From: Calamus simplicifolius
Taxonomy: Eukaryota > Streptophyta > Magnoliopsida > Arecales > Arecaceae
DNA length: 64,000 nucleotides
Direction of reading: 5' to 3'
Assembly: GCA_900491605.1 (NCBI GenBank)
Contig: UESW01005043.1
Span: forward strand, 437,335-501,334
The notes below the pieces were generated by a model, which saw nothing but the letters and a program-made list of their open reading frames with translations, was not told the origin of the DNA and ran no database searches. Positions 12,413 through 25,330 of the stretch are shown here, one piece after another; within the stretch, counting starts at the first letter, position 1, and every line of letters begins with the position of its first letter. Both the position numbers and the translations under genes were made by a program.

Positions 12413-15400
12413 CTACTCATTTGTGCTATCAAAGCCACCCTGTGCATAGGTCCGCTTTCTCTCTCTCAAATTCTCACCCCATATTTTAGCCTCTGCAACA
12501 GCACGCTCTCTATCAAGATCTCGGTTGACATTCTTTGGAGTTTCCCTTTCCTTTCCTACATGAACTGGGCTGTCCTTCTGAGATTCCTGCATCTCTAACT
12601 CATCTAAACCCCACTTCCGTCCAGAGCCACCACCAGCACCACCTCTGCCAACATCAGCTCCATAGCTTGCTCCTCTGATAAGATCCCTCTGCTTGAAGTC
12701 AGGAGAATTTCTATGAGGTGATTGGACACCGTGTTGATTGTTCCCGCCGCCAAGGCTTTTCCGCTCGTCTCTAGCCCTAGGGGTAGATGGACCAACTTTA
12801 TTACCTTGTGCAGGAGCATTCGGATCATAAGCTTGCGAAGCAAGATAAGAAAGAGCAGTCACAACATCCCCTATGAGAGGTCTAGTTGCTGCTTGCTCCT
12901 GTAAACACATTGCAGCAACAGCCAATGACTGGTATAGGCCTCTCATTGGGTAACGGCCTTGCAGCAATGGGTCAGCCATTTTGGGGAATTTTCTTCGGTC
13001 TTTAAATAATGGTCGAGCCTGTAAATAAGTGCAGACAAGAACACAATTTTTATCAAAGAACAAATCAACAAGAAAAGTTTTTCTTTGCTTCAATTTTTTT
13101 TTTTTTGGAAATATATGGATTCCTTTCTTAGCATTATAGCAAAGAGAATATAGTTTAAAAGCAGCAACGAATATAAAGAAGAGAAATAAAATTCAAAAAA
13201 TCACTTCACGTATTTGATTTTGCAGAACCTTGTATTAGGGTTACTTTTAATAGTAATTTAGGTCAGGCTATGTATAGAAGGAAATATTTGCAAGCATTTG
13301 AAGAGTAATGTAGTGAAACTACATATAGGAGCCAAGATCAAGTTACACCATTTTTTGAAGTGGATAATGGAGATCCTACATTGATAATTCAAGCTATTGA
13401 ATGTGATCTAATATTTTTATACAGATCCTACACACACACAAATCATATATTTGGAGATCCTTAGCTTATGCATCAAGTGGCAAAAAATTGGATAATTTAA
13501 ATAACACCAGACAATACATGTTCTTGATGTATAGGCTAGAAGTCTCTAAATCAAACGATTTTTAATGTATAAGTAATTTAGAGGTAGTAGATTGCATTCA
13601 ATAACTTAGGTCATCAATGTGAGACCCCTATTATCTAATTCCCAAAAGAGGCAGAACATTTGCTCTCTATATATTTTATATATGATGAACTATACTCCTC
13701 TTGGGAGAAGAGGGTATATACTCCTCTCAAGTCTTCTGTCCAAAATCAATAATAAAGCATTCAGATTACTACACCATCGCTCGTGATTTATATCACTAAG
13801 AATGCTTATAAACCAAATATCATATACTTTGGTAGTCTTTGACCTATGTATCATGCAGATAAAAAAAAGGAATGGTTTTCATTGTGCTACTTTGCTAAGC
13901 TACAAGATAGAGTATTTAAACCAAGAATTCATCTTATTAATCATGATCTATACATAACGTATTTATGGATTCAATATAAATAAATTTTAATGCTTAGATC
14001 ATAGCAAAACACAGTCTCAAATAATTTTAATTGTTTGTACCTGCACCGATTTGATGAAAAATTAGAGACTACCAAAACACACGTTTTTCAGCTCTAAGCA
14101 TTTTTAGTGGCATAGATCACTATCAATAGTGTGGACCTTTAATTTGAATGTCCCATAATTGATTTTGGACTTGAGAGGAATAGATATCTCTCCTTTCAGG
14201 AGGAGCAAAGTCTATGTTACACACACACACACACACACACAAACTTTATAAGCTGAAAAAAAGGATAAAAATAGAAAAGCAACCTACCCATGCCACTAGA
14301 TTTTGCTCCCCAGCAGGCCGAGTGTTGTCGATTGCTTTCCGCCCTGTAATGAGTTCAAGGAAGACAACGCCAAAACTGTAGACATCAGATTTCACTGTAA
14401 GCTGTCCAGTCATAGCATATTCGGGAGCGCAATAACCATAAGTTCCCATCACCCTTGTTGAGACATGAGTCTTGTCACCAACGGGACCAAGTTTTGCAAG
14501 CCCAAAGTCTGACAGTTTTGGGTGATATTCTTCACCAAGAAGGATATTAGATGATTTAAAATCTCGGTAAATTACTGGAGGGTTCGCTTTATCGTGGAGG
14601 TATTCCAATCCTTTAGCTGCACCAGCTGCTATCTTCATCCGTGTATTCCAGTCAAGGGGTTCCTTGTCAGGTGGAAGATCTGTTCGGAAGAAAGTAAAAT
14701 GAGCCACCTTAAAGAAAGTCATCTTATAGAACTATCAAAGAAATATGAACTTCAAAACTTGAAAGTACTCCTAGCATCAAGACTCAAAAATAAAGCAGCC
14801 TTCAGTCTAGATTTTAGAATGCACATTGTATTCACCATCAAGACTAAATTATACAAGGTGGGAAGGAAATGAGTTCAGATTGTGATTGGGTCAACCTGGT
14901 TCACCAAGAAATGGACTGAATTGGTTCCAAATTGCATTGAATAGTAGATTGGTGGGAGCATTAATAAAAATCCCAACCATTTTGGTCTCTTTCCTAGTGC
15001 TAGCTTACCTTTCCTCTCAAACAGATAGTGATGATGGTGACCTGGCAGTCTTCATGAATGGATGTGATGGCTTAAAAAGTTAGCAAAAAATCTTATTTGA
15101 ATTTTAAAGTATGTTCTTTATTCCAAGTCTCCCATGGCATTGAATTTGTGACTGATGCTATATCTTGCTGACTCTTTTCATTAAGTATAGAGACCTACAC
15201 TCACCTGCCACCTTCTGTGGATTTACTTAGGTTACCATGCAACCTTTCCTTGGATCTAGTCAGGATATGTTTGCAAAATTGATTCCTTAGTGAGTCAGAT
15301 CAAGTGAAGATAGGGTTCAAGATCTAACCTGGTTGGTTTTGGTTGAGCCAGACACAAACTTGACTGGTCTGTTCGCATCCTGATAATTCATTGTGTATAC

Positions 15401-18400
15401 GAAACTTCCAGACTCATTGTGCACAGAGCATGATACAAGATGCATCCTAAAAGTACAAACAGTCAATAAGCTGACCTGTTTTAAATCTTCCATTTCTGCA
15501 CCTGGTTCTGCTATTGATTGTATCATCTGAATCATTTCAAGATAGTTCCTAAAGCACATACTTTGCCTCATTCAAACAACATTTCATTTGGAATGATTCT
15601 TAAACTCATCTATGATCACGTATATTTAAATCACCATGTTTATTCAACTTTCTCTTACATTTCTAAGTTCTAATTTTTGGATGAGTCTCTTCATTGATAA
15701 AAGGAAGCTTCGAAGTCATACTATCTCCACTACATCTAGGGCAAAATTGCATCCTTATTGAGATCTGGCGAAACTGTAAGTGCAAATGGCCTGTTACGCT
15801 CAGGTGAATGAATGATCATCCTAGAGGAAGGTAAAAGTAGAGCACTAAAAAGTATAAAATGCAAGAAAGTCTCACAGATTTGCTCAAGAAAACGACATTG
15901 AAACTCAAAACAAGACAACATTCAAAACCAAAGACAAATAATAAAGCAAAAATACATCCTTAAAGGCACATTTCTATAACCAATTAACCGAGATATTTTC
16001 AGTCAAAATTTTAGGACAAAATGTCTAAAGGATATTAAAGGTTAGAGAGAAACATGATAATTTATTAAGCACATTGCTAAGGATTTAAAATTAGGGGGTC
16101 ACTGACTACCAAGATTTAATGACCACACAAGCTAGAACTATAAAGGTTTGTGCAGAGGTGTTTCATTGACTTTTAGCCTCCGTGGCATAGTCATCCCGAG
16201 AAAATTCAAATGTCACAAAATAGGTGTCATTGACCAGAACAATCTATTTCTTATAAACCTTGAAATGAGCCTTAAATTCCTTAGAAAGCAAAGTGTTTTA
16301 TATCCAATCAGAAGTGTTTTAAGAGCCTTGAATCCCTTTGAACTGGGAAAACAGCTATTTCAGCTTATCTACAAAACTCCGGTTAAATAAATTACTAGCA
16401 AAACTGCCTCTATATGGGTGAGGCAAAGTAGTGAAGGGAAACTTCATAATCAAGATGCTAATATTTGGAGAAAACAAAATAAAGATGCCAATGCTTTAGA
16501 CACTTACAGACCACATAACATGGAGGGCTAATGTACTGCACCACCTCAGCTGGCATTAGTCCAAGATGACAAGACATTATGATCTCTCTGATTTAGAAAA
16601 GTCTATTTAATTGTAGCATCCTTCTGAAAATTTTCTTTAGAAATGAACCACTACTCGATTTTTAATTGCATGCTTTTTTGGACATTCATCCTCATGATAA
16701 ATGGAGGGTAAGAAATATATTCAGAGAGATTTCCTTGTGATGATCATTCTGATTATCGGACATGACAGACAGAAAATGTGGTAATCTTTACCAAGATAAT
16801 CAACATTTGAAATATACTTTTTTATGGTATTCTCATTTACAATGTCATGGTCCTGTTATCACAAATGAAGGTGCATATCTAAGAGGATTCATATAAACAA
16901 TGTGACCATAGGAATCAAACATGAGGTTTCGAATACTGATTCAACATCAGCGTGCCATTTTAAACTATTTAAATTGGAAAGAACAAAAAAAAAAGTCTTC
17001 CTAGCTCAAAAGTTTCAATCAACAGCTCTGTATCTTTCAAATGCTGACATGTGCCAATCCCAAAATGGAACAACATGATATGGCAATATCATTTAGAAAT
17101 CAAAATGATAGATTATACTAAGCAAGTATAAAGACATTTTTGAAGAATTTGATAATAAATCTTACATATAATTCTTCCAAGTTCCGTTTAGACAACAAAA
17201 TAAAAAACCATCATCCACATGCAACAAGTACTGTTTGTCATGCAGACTTCATTGCCTTCTTTATATCTCATATGGATTTCATGAATGTGTTTATATGTCC
17301 TTAGCACCTTCAATTAGAACATGCGGTACACACTACAACAGGATGCATAGGTTTAACCCCAAACACAAGAAGAGAAAACCATGAAAAAAATATTTTATAT
17401 AAGGGGTAACAGAATTCTTAAAAATGTTCTGTAGAATGTAGATGCAAGAAATTACTTCTGTATTCAAAGGTTAGGGTCCATTCTATAAGACAACAAGAAA
17501 CCATAACCACAAATGGAGCCAAGCTTCAGGTCTTTGGTCGCTAAGTTTCTATGCATGATAGAAATTCTTCAACATCAAGAGTTATTCAAAAGGGATTTTT
17601 GCATATATACCCCATAAATTTCCAATTTTGCATGTATGTCTGAATGCCCCTGTAAATTTTGATTTTGCACGAATGTCAGTGGATTTTTTATTCATGAACG
17701 CCTCTGTTATTCATTTTCATCACCATTGCCGTCAAAACTAGCCACTATTCATGGAAAAGACTATTTTGACCTTCCATTAGACCAGCACTTTCATTTTTGA
17801 CAATTTGGTCATTTAAAATAATAATGTGCAGTGAACTCACTTTATCACCTGAGTTAGTCCAATAGCTGGTGACAGAAGCAAAATGGAGGGTCATTCATTA
17901 AAAAAAAAAAAAATCCCATGCCATCTGCATAAAATCAAAACTTACAGGGTATACAGGTACAATCAAAAATTTTCAGAGCTATACATGCAAAAACCACAAT
18001 TCAAAAAGATTTTCAATATGTATTGAACAGTTTTCTTTAATGAGCCACCTAGAGATGGCAAACATAAGAAATACTCTATATCTTCATTTTTGTACAATTC
18101 AACTTCCTCATAGTCTATAAAATACAAAGTATTATTATCTACATAATTATATGATCTAATCAGACTTTTTTTTTGAAAAAAAAAAAAGAAAGCTAAGGTA
18201 ACCATTGGAGAGCAGTCACTGTTCATATAGAGAACATGATCAAGGATGCTCATCTGTACATGAGCAGGGTGCATGATCAGCTCAACTGATTAGAGGTTGA
18301 TTGCATGCTCTAAGCCATGGGATTTTGACCATAATGGAGGAAATGCATCTAATCTAATGTATCTACGGTGACCTTCGGAATTCAAAAAAACAGTGAAGCT

Positions 18401-21400
18401 GTTCTTCTATTTACTTCTCCAAGAGGACTCATCAAGGGGATCTCTGCCACTGCATTTTTTCATCATCTGAGAAGAGCACATTCTGAAATCATTCTGACAT
18501 GTCCTCATCATGGGCTAGTCATAACTATCTCACCTTCTATATGCTGACAGTATGGTGGTTGGTGGATGGAGCTTTTGTAGAAAATTGTCAAAAGTACTTG
18601 GAGATGACAAGGCAGCTAGTCAATAAGTGAACTGATAAATCATTAGTTTGTTTTCATTTAAAATACATCATTAACTGAAAAAGGTGACGTTTTAATTTCT
18701 TGGATGTTGAATTGGGGAAAAGGTTGACATCAAGGTACACAAAAACCAATGCCGAGAACCGTCCAGGTATATAACTGGTTTGGTATGGTATGATACACAT
18801 CCCCAGTACCAAATGGTATGGGCTGGTACTAGATGGTACAAAGCAGTTTTACTTGGTTTGCATTAGTTTAATTCATATCAAATCGAAGCCTAATACCATA
18901 CTGGTATCTTATCGTATGGTATGGTAAGGTATAGTTGGTGCAGGTCTGTATGACAATCCTTAGTTGATATACACTTCAACTCTTGATTTAGGGCAAGGGA
19001 TCATGTGCTTCTGCAAATTGATTGATGATCTCCAAAATCTAGAAATGGCTTCAGAGCTCCAGATAAAGATGTTGATGCAGAAGAGAGTGGAATCAGTTAA
19101 ATCAGTGCTCCTTAAATTTTAGCTACCTAATCTCATATACACTAGAGCGAAGTATCTTAAAAAAGGAGGCATTTTGGTAAAAAATGGACAATTGGCCTTC
19201 TTCGTTTTTCTCTTTTCTCTTTTTTAGAAAGGCAACCAGACATCAAAAGGATCTACCTGTGCACTTCACCTTATGGCCTAGAATCAGATTATGATCAAAA
19301 GAGTGCACAAATCAGGTCTTAAAAGTGCAAAGTTGAAAAAATGCAGCTTTTCTATTTAAGCCAGCATGATAATTATGCTTGGAAAAGGAATAATTTATGT
19401 GAAAATATTTAAATCCAAATAGCGAAAACAAATCCCAATGTTAAAACACCAAGATTAAAGATTGATGATTTGTGAGGTGCCTAACTATGTACGGCAGAGT
19501 GTCTCATCAGAGTGTGGTCCTGAATGCTTAATAATGATGCTGTCATGAAATAGCTACAAAGTAAGGCATTAAACAAACATGTTAGACTATCATGGATGCC
19601 TCATTAATCAGACATGCTAATGGGACATGATTGGAAATAGGATTTGGTGAAACTATGGAATTGTTTCAAAGGCAAAAAAATCCACCTAAACCAGATCCTG
19701 TATGGGTGAACAAACTCTTCATCAAAGATCCTGACACAATGGTAAAATAAGAGAATTATTTCGTATGGTTAGGTGCAGAAGGAGATTTATCACTCATTGA
19801 AATGACCTGACTCTTTGATAATACAAAACTTCCTCTGGAAGTTGCCCATAGTGGTGCTTCTCTATCACAAGAATTACTTACATTGCCCATTTTAAGGGCC
19901 CATATTCAAATCAAATTATGGTGTTCAAATACTCCACAACATATAGCATTCATTATTCAGGACCATATAAAAGTGCAACAGCAAGCTTTTCATTCCAGAA
20001 GTTTATTTGATTAGCATAATGGGGATTGGGACATCATGATTTTAATGATGGATGAGTCTGGGAGTACACATAAGCAGTATTGCATGGACACAAACACAAG
20101 AGTCTGATGTGGATGTGTATCCAAATATCAGACTTGTCTAGAACAAACATACAAGACATAGGGACACATAGGAGGAAAAATCAAATTAGATCATTAAACA
20201 TTGACCCCATGTAGTTGGGAAAAGGATTAGATGAGTTGAGTAGATCATTAAACATTGACTGTTGTAGAATGGAAATATTGTGTGTAATACTTAACATGAA
20301 TATGTGCTAACTTATTCAGTAATTGATAGACTCATAAGACCATGAATATGCTACTCTTGGTTTCATGTAGAGATTGGTCACAACCATGTTGAAAGAAGTG
20401 CAATTCTAGTAAATTTGATGACAACACGTATAGTTAAATAAGTGATCACAAGCATACATCATGAATTTTAAGATTGATAATTCGCTAAATTTATTTACAA
20501 CTTATGGACAACCATCACTGATGACAAGAAGAAACATAAAAAAGACTACTATTTTATGTATCCAATATTATTATTGAGATACATGCTTCTAATTTGAACT
20601 CCAAATCTAGCTCAAGCAGACAAGTTAAATTAATAGTTCCCTGAGATTTTAATGGCCTCCATCTTGAAAACAAGACCAAAGGGCATTTAAAGCCCACTTC
20701 TTATTATAATGAGATTCATTTGAGAGATATGCTAAACTCATCACTGGAGAGTTTGGTAGATATCTAAAGTTTCTGACGTGTATCGAGAATCACATATACA
20801 TGTCACATGGATTCTAAGATGGAAGTGTCTAGGTAACAATAGAGGACTGTAGTGATGGCTAATTTCCTTTCTGCCTGAGGAATACATGCTGATGCATAGA
20901 CTCTTAGGTATGAAATGATATAAAGGAGTGAATTTGGTCTGCTCTTGGTGCATACATTCTTAAAGCCTTGATGACCATCATTTGCAAATCATATGGCGCC
21001 CCTTCTTGAATCGAGCTAGCAAAGATTAATTGCATGGATTGCACTTACACAAGGCAAGCATGGGAAGCCTTGGTAGGAATCTCAAACAACTCATGGGGAG
21101 ATGGCTATTGACGTATCATAATCATATATCTGCACTCAGCATAACAGACATATGTTGGTTTACCACCACAAGGGCTTCGCCTACCCTAGATCTTATCATG
21201 TATTGATAAGAGTACCTACAAGAATGTCTCCTTGTCCTTTCCCGAATGACACAATTTTGTAATGGTTTCATGGTATCATGAAATTTGGGACTTGAAAAAC
21301 CTGAAACTGCTTTCAATAGCTACCTGACAAGGTTTGCACTTGAAATTAGGTATATATTGTTAACCATCCTGTCACATCTAATCTTTAAACATGAATAGCA

Positions 21401-24400
21401 GTATGCAAGCTCCTTTGGATAAAAAATGAACACTAAATGAAGTAGTAGTTTAGTCACAAGGTAGATGCAATCAAGCAAAGCAAGATTACAATTTTCCTTT
21501 AACCAATAAAAAAAAGTCCCATTAACCATCTTATAGAGAGAAGATAACTTGCTAATGGCTATATGTTAAAATCAAATGTGTTCTTGTATGGGGAAAAAGA
21601 ACTCCCAGAAAGTGACTTTAATTTAATAAGTATAGTAGCTTAGACATGTACTTTTCAATTAAGGGCCGATAACCTTATCTACACTACACACAAAGATTAT
21701 ACCCATCTGCTCGGTTCTTCCTAATACTAGAAGGTGAGTTAAAAACTGAAGGAATGGGGACTATCATGCAGAAAGATGAAGTACAATGTGTAAAATCAAG
21801 ATGGAAGGTTGTATATGTAAAGAAACAAGGACTTCTTTTGACTTACTTTAACTACACTCTCATTTGATAATTCAAATGATTAGGAGTTTTCATTAAGGTG
21901 CATTGAAAAATCTCCAATAAAATGCAAATTACACATTCCAAATAAATCAATCAAATTTAAACACTTATAATACTACATTTCTTATAATAACTAACCAAAT
22001 AAATCTCAAGTTACACCTTAGAAATATTTTGAAAGATGACCTATGTCAGTTCTCATTCTTTTATTCTTTTGAGGAAGTTTGATATCCACTAATATTTCAT
22101 TAGGATTCTCATTGAACTAACTTTTTTCCTAGCAAGAAATTTCATTAGGCAAGTTTAATTTCATCTTATAATTGACTGCAAACATTAAAAAAAAAAAGTC
22201 GCAAAGGTTGATAGTACTAAACCACCATAAGAAAGGAAAAACTTCCCATGAAGGCCTTTTTGGCACCCAATTTGATAGAAAAATGTAAAACAAACTATTG
22301 ATCCATGTTTGCTGCAATCTGTGATTAAGTATTATAGGGGAAAGGAAGAAAAAAAAAGCAAAATAAGTGAATATAATAGCAAATGCTTTAAAAAAAAAAA
22401 AATTCCTTCAAGTCCATCACTCTGCATGGCATTATAGAACAAAGCAATCCAAAAGAAATATTTCTTATTTTCAAAAGTACTCTGAACTTACTCATGATGG
22501 CCTTACTCCTAATTCAGTTTATCTTGACTCAAGGTTATGCTCTTAGTAAACCTAAAACTCCATCAATAACAACTATGCACTTTCCCTGAATATTATATGG
22601 CTTTAGATCCAAAACTTGGACTAGGGTTAATCAAAATTCTCTAAAAATGATTCAAAAAAGTAAAAGAACTATAGATTTTCACACAAAAGTATGAGTTGCA
22701 TTGGAGCTCATCATGCACTTTTAGAGTAAAAAATTGATATTTTGGCTTGTAGAAGGAACAGGTGAGAACTTTGAGAATTTTCTGAAACCAAGATGATGAA
22801 CAATAAGGAAGGACATAAAGGTGACGATGAGTTGACAGAAAGGCTTTATAATTGTTAAGTGTGAGTAGACCATTGTTACCTAGTTTGCAAAGGCAAATCA
22901 CCAGTTGGTCTAAATAATACCAATTCATTGCATGGATCTGTTTCATATGCTGATGCAAGAGAATCATGATTTACTGAAAATGTTCTCAATTTCATTCTAC
23001 AGCAAATACTTTCCGCTTTTGATTATTTTCTAAAATATTCTCTTCCCTCAATACCCACCATGTTTTGCATCAAGATGTTCCACAAATCTCAGAATTTTAA
23101 TATTCATGTCAAAACATTGTTAAATGTAAGTGTCAAAATACAGCCAAACCAAAAAGTGAACCATTTAAAACTACCCCTAGCAAACCTAGTTGACCCAAAA
23201 ATGGAAATTATAAATACAACTCCAAAATTAGAACTGTGGAACTAATGTCTCTGAAAAGCTCTGCACAGCTAATAGAAACCAATGTGCCAACCAAATTGGT
23301 TTAACATGCACGGTAGAGGATCTAAGAAAGTATTGTAGACCTTCCTTATTTTTAATAAGAGTGTTAGTTATACATCAGGAAGTTCAAATAAAATGCCAAC
23401 ACAACTAATAGAAAAGCCTTCAAAAAAAACAATATAATCACCAGCATAGATGAAGTATGGAATCTAACCATGCAAGTGATCTTCTAGTGATCCCAGTGGC
23501 ATAAACTCATAAACAAGCAGGCGTTGATCACCATCAGCACAGTAACCGATCAGATTGACGAGATTAGGGTGATGCAAGAGACTAAGCATGAGAACCTCCA
23601 CCAGAAACTCTCTATTTCCTTGAAGGCCGTTCCTATCAAGTTGTTTCACAGCAACAACCTGCCAAAAATAAAGTACTCCCTCAAATCAAGTGGGAAAACA
23701 GCTAGAAACCAAGATTGATCAGAAAATTACTAAGAGACAAAAGCATGCATGTCCACAAGTACCTAAACAGCTCTGGGTTGTCTATTCAAGGCATCAAAAC
23801 TAATTTATAGAAACATAATAAACTACATTAATCAGAGATCAACTTCAGTGCATATTTCAACTTTACAACTCTGTAGGGAGGCAAGGCAATGTTTGTGAAA
23901 TACTGATGCACTAAACCATAAATATAAAAGGTTCACCTGTCCATTCTCCAATCTTCCTTTGTATACACGACCAAAGCCCCCTTCACCCAAAAGGCAATCT
24001 GGCCTAAAGTTCTTAGTAACAACAGCAAGCTCACGAAAAGTGAAAGTTTGTGCTGCAATGTGCGCAGCATTTCCTTCTTTGGGTATGGAAGCTTCCTTCT
24101 TGGACTCTGAACCATTCCTTGACTTTGATTTGTCTAGACAAGCAATTCAGAATTAACTAATAAGAAAATTACAGAACAAGAATTGAACCTACAGGAGTTA
24201 GCAATACCATTCGAATGTTGGACTCCAAGATTTGACAAATTCGTAATCATGATTATCTGAGCGCACAAGCCAGCATCAATTTACAGAACCAAGTAGAAGG
24301 AGAACATTCTTAAGCTCCACATACCTTGAGTACATTTACATTGATCGTGTTCTTCTTACACAAATGTAGAAGGAATGTGCTCATCTTTCCACAATTCTAC

Positions 24401-25025
24401 ACATTTTGTCTTGAGAACATAGTTACAATTTGGCTTGAGAATTTAGTTACATTTGTTCGCAATTCTACATTGTTTACTTTTTAAAAAATAAAAAATAAAA
24501 AATGAAAATTTATATAAAGCAACTGACAGTATCATTTTTAGGGGAAAAATTCATGTCTTGTTTGACTTGATCCACCCACGTAGATAACGGGAGGACTACA
24601 GCGCTATCAACATGCTTATGATCTCCAAAAAGCCCCAATGTTATTCAGCAAAATACTGATAAACGGTTAAAAGAACAATTTTTCGCCATCAATCCACCCT
24701 TACTCTAGAAAAGATTCCGACTTTACCAAAATTGTGACACGAAACCAAAATTCCACAGATCAGACTTAAATCAAAACCAAACAGATTTAAGAAATCATGA
24801 GAAAACTGAAGATTAGACAAGTACAGCCCACTGGACTGACAAAAATCCTAGAGATAAGTCAATTTCAAGCAGAAAATTTGAAATTTAATTACCAGAGCTA
24901 ACCCTCGCCACATGACGTGACGATGAGGTGGCCGGAGGTTCCTTCTTGAAATCCCCACCTCCCTTCGCATCACTCCTCTCCTCCTCCTTCTCGCTGCGCG
25001 ATCCAAAACAGGGGAAACACCCCAT
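12413..25025 (-). CDS. PBS1-like receptor-like cytoplasmic kinase (RLCK-VII, PBL27-type), 5 exons, 505 aa
   Basis: Exons on the minus strand: 25025-24893, 24133-23937, 23658-23469, 14679-14288, 13018-12413; 1518 nt with stop, in frame across every GT-AG junction. The start gives MGCFPCFG, the Gly2/Cys3 signal for N-myristoylation and palmitoylation, so plasma-membrane anchoring is expected. Kinase features: glycine loop GEGGFGRV (94-101), Lys115 in VAVKQLD, RD-type catalytic loop with Asp213 (YRDFKSSN), DFG Asp231, APE 258-260, and a VSTRVMGTYGY activation segment. The long polar tail (about 345-505) contains ERAVAEAKIWGENLRE and ends in FDSTNE, as in PBL27-like kinases. Known PBL27 relays chitin-receptor signals to a MAPK cascade; that role here is inferred. 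Intron 3 is 8.8 kb. No disabling change seen. Confidence 0.92.
14216..14241. repeat. (CA)n microsatellite in kinase intron 4
   Basis: About 12 uninterrupted CA units lie just beyond the splice donor of kinase exon 4 (exon ends at 14288). A likely length-polymorphic marker. Confidence 0.95.
17592..17998. mobile_element. MITE with ~45-bp inverted ends and 8-bp target duplication
   Basis: The left end has TTTTTGCATATATACCCC and then AATTTCCAATTTTGCATG. The reverse complement of the right end has TTTTTGCATGTATAGCTC and then AAAATTTTTGATTG, giving imperfect terminal inverted repeats. ATTCAAAA occurs immediately outside both ends (17584-17591 and 17999-18006). An 8-bp duplication fits a hAT-type non-autonomous element. 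No transposase frame inside. Confidence 0.6.
18772..18960. repeat. TATGGTA-rich dispersed repeat in kinase intron 3
   Basis: Repeated GGTATGGTA, ACTGGTAT and GGTACT words appear in both orientations (GGTTTGGTATGGTATGATAC at the left, ATCGTATGGTATGGTAAGG at the right). This looks like a degenerate inverted-repeat element. Family not identified. Confidence 0.4.
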
Positions 25026-25330
25026 CGCAAATCACGGGTGGAAATCTAAAACAGAGGAAAAAGTCCTCCGAATTGGAGCTCTAACAGCAGCACCGCTTCC
25101 CCTCCACCACGGTTCTCATCGATCGCGGCTCAGCTGCTGGAATTCTGGCAGCGATCAGATCAAGAAGAGGAAAGGATCGAATTTTTATCACGGAAGGGAG
25201 AGCGGAGAAGGGAAACGAAGAGAAGTGAGACAAAACTACGATTTTTTTTTGAAAAAAAAATAATAATAAGGGAAACAGGAGTGGGAGAGAAAAGGAATGA
25301 GAGAGAGAGAGAGAGAGGGGAAAAGTCAGC
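25026..25330 (-). promoter_or_regulatory. Kinase 5' leader and proximal promoter with (GA)n tract
   Basis: GC-rich purine/pyrimidine sequence upstream of the MGC start, then an A-run with ATAATAATAA (25250-25269) and a GAGAGAGA tract at 25298-25318 (CT repeat on the coding strand), a common plant core-promoter/leader motif. The open frames here are shadows of this composition. Exact transcription start unknown. Confidence 0.45.

Larger units (their letters stand above)
14680..23468 (-). other. 8.8-kb intron 3 of the kinase gene
   Basis: Bounded by the donor after exon 3 (CATG/GTTAGA) and an acceptor AG before ATCTTCCACC of exon 4. The sequence is AT-rich without a convincing internal gene; open frames of 60-108 codons lack domain signatures. 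It contains one MITE-like element (17592-17998) and a TATGGTA-rich patch (18772-18960). Splicing across it is required by phase (G/AT) and by family alignment at HLH-D-LPPDKEPLDW. Confidence 0.8.

Noticed and set aside
24848..25030. 60-codon minus-strand frame starting MRWGVSP
   Set aside because: Wrong frame for kinase exon 1; the MGCFPCFG frame joins in phase to exon 2 and carries the expected lipidation motif.
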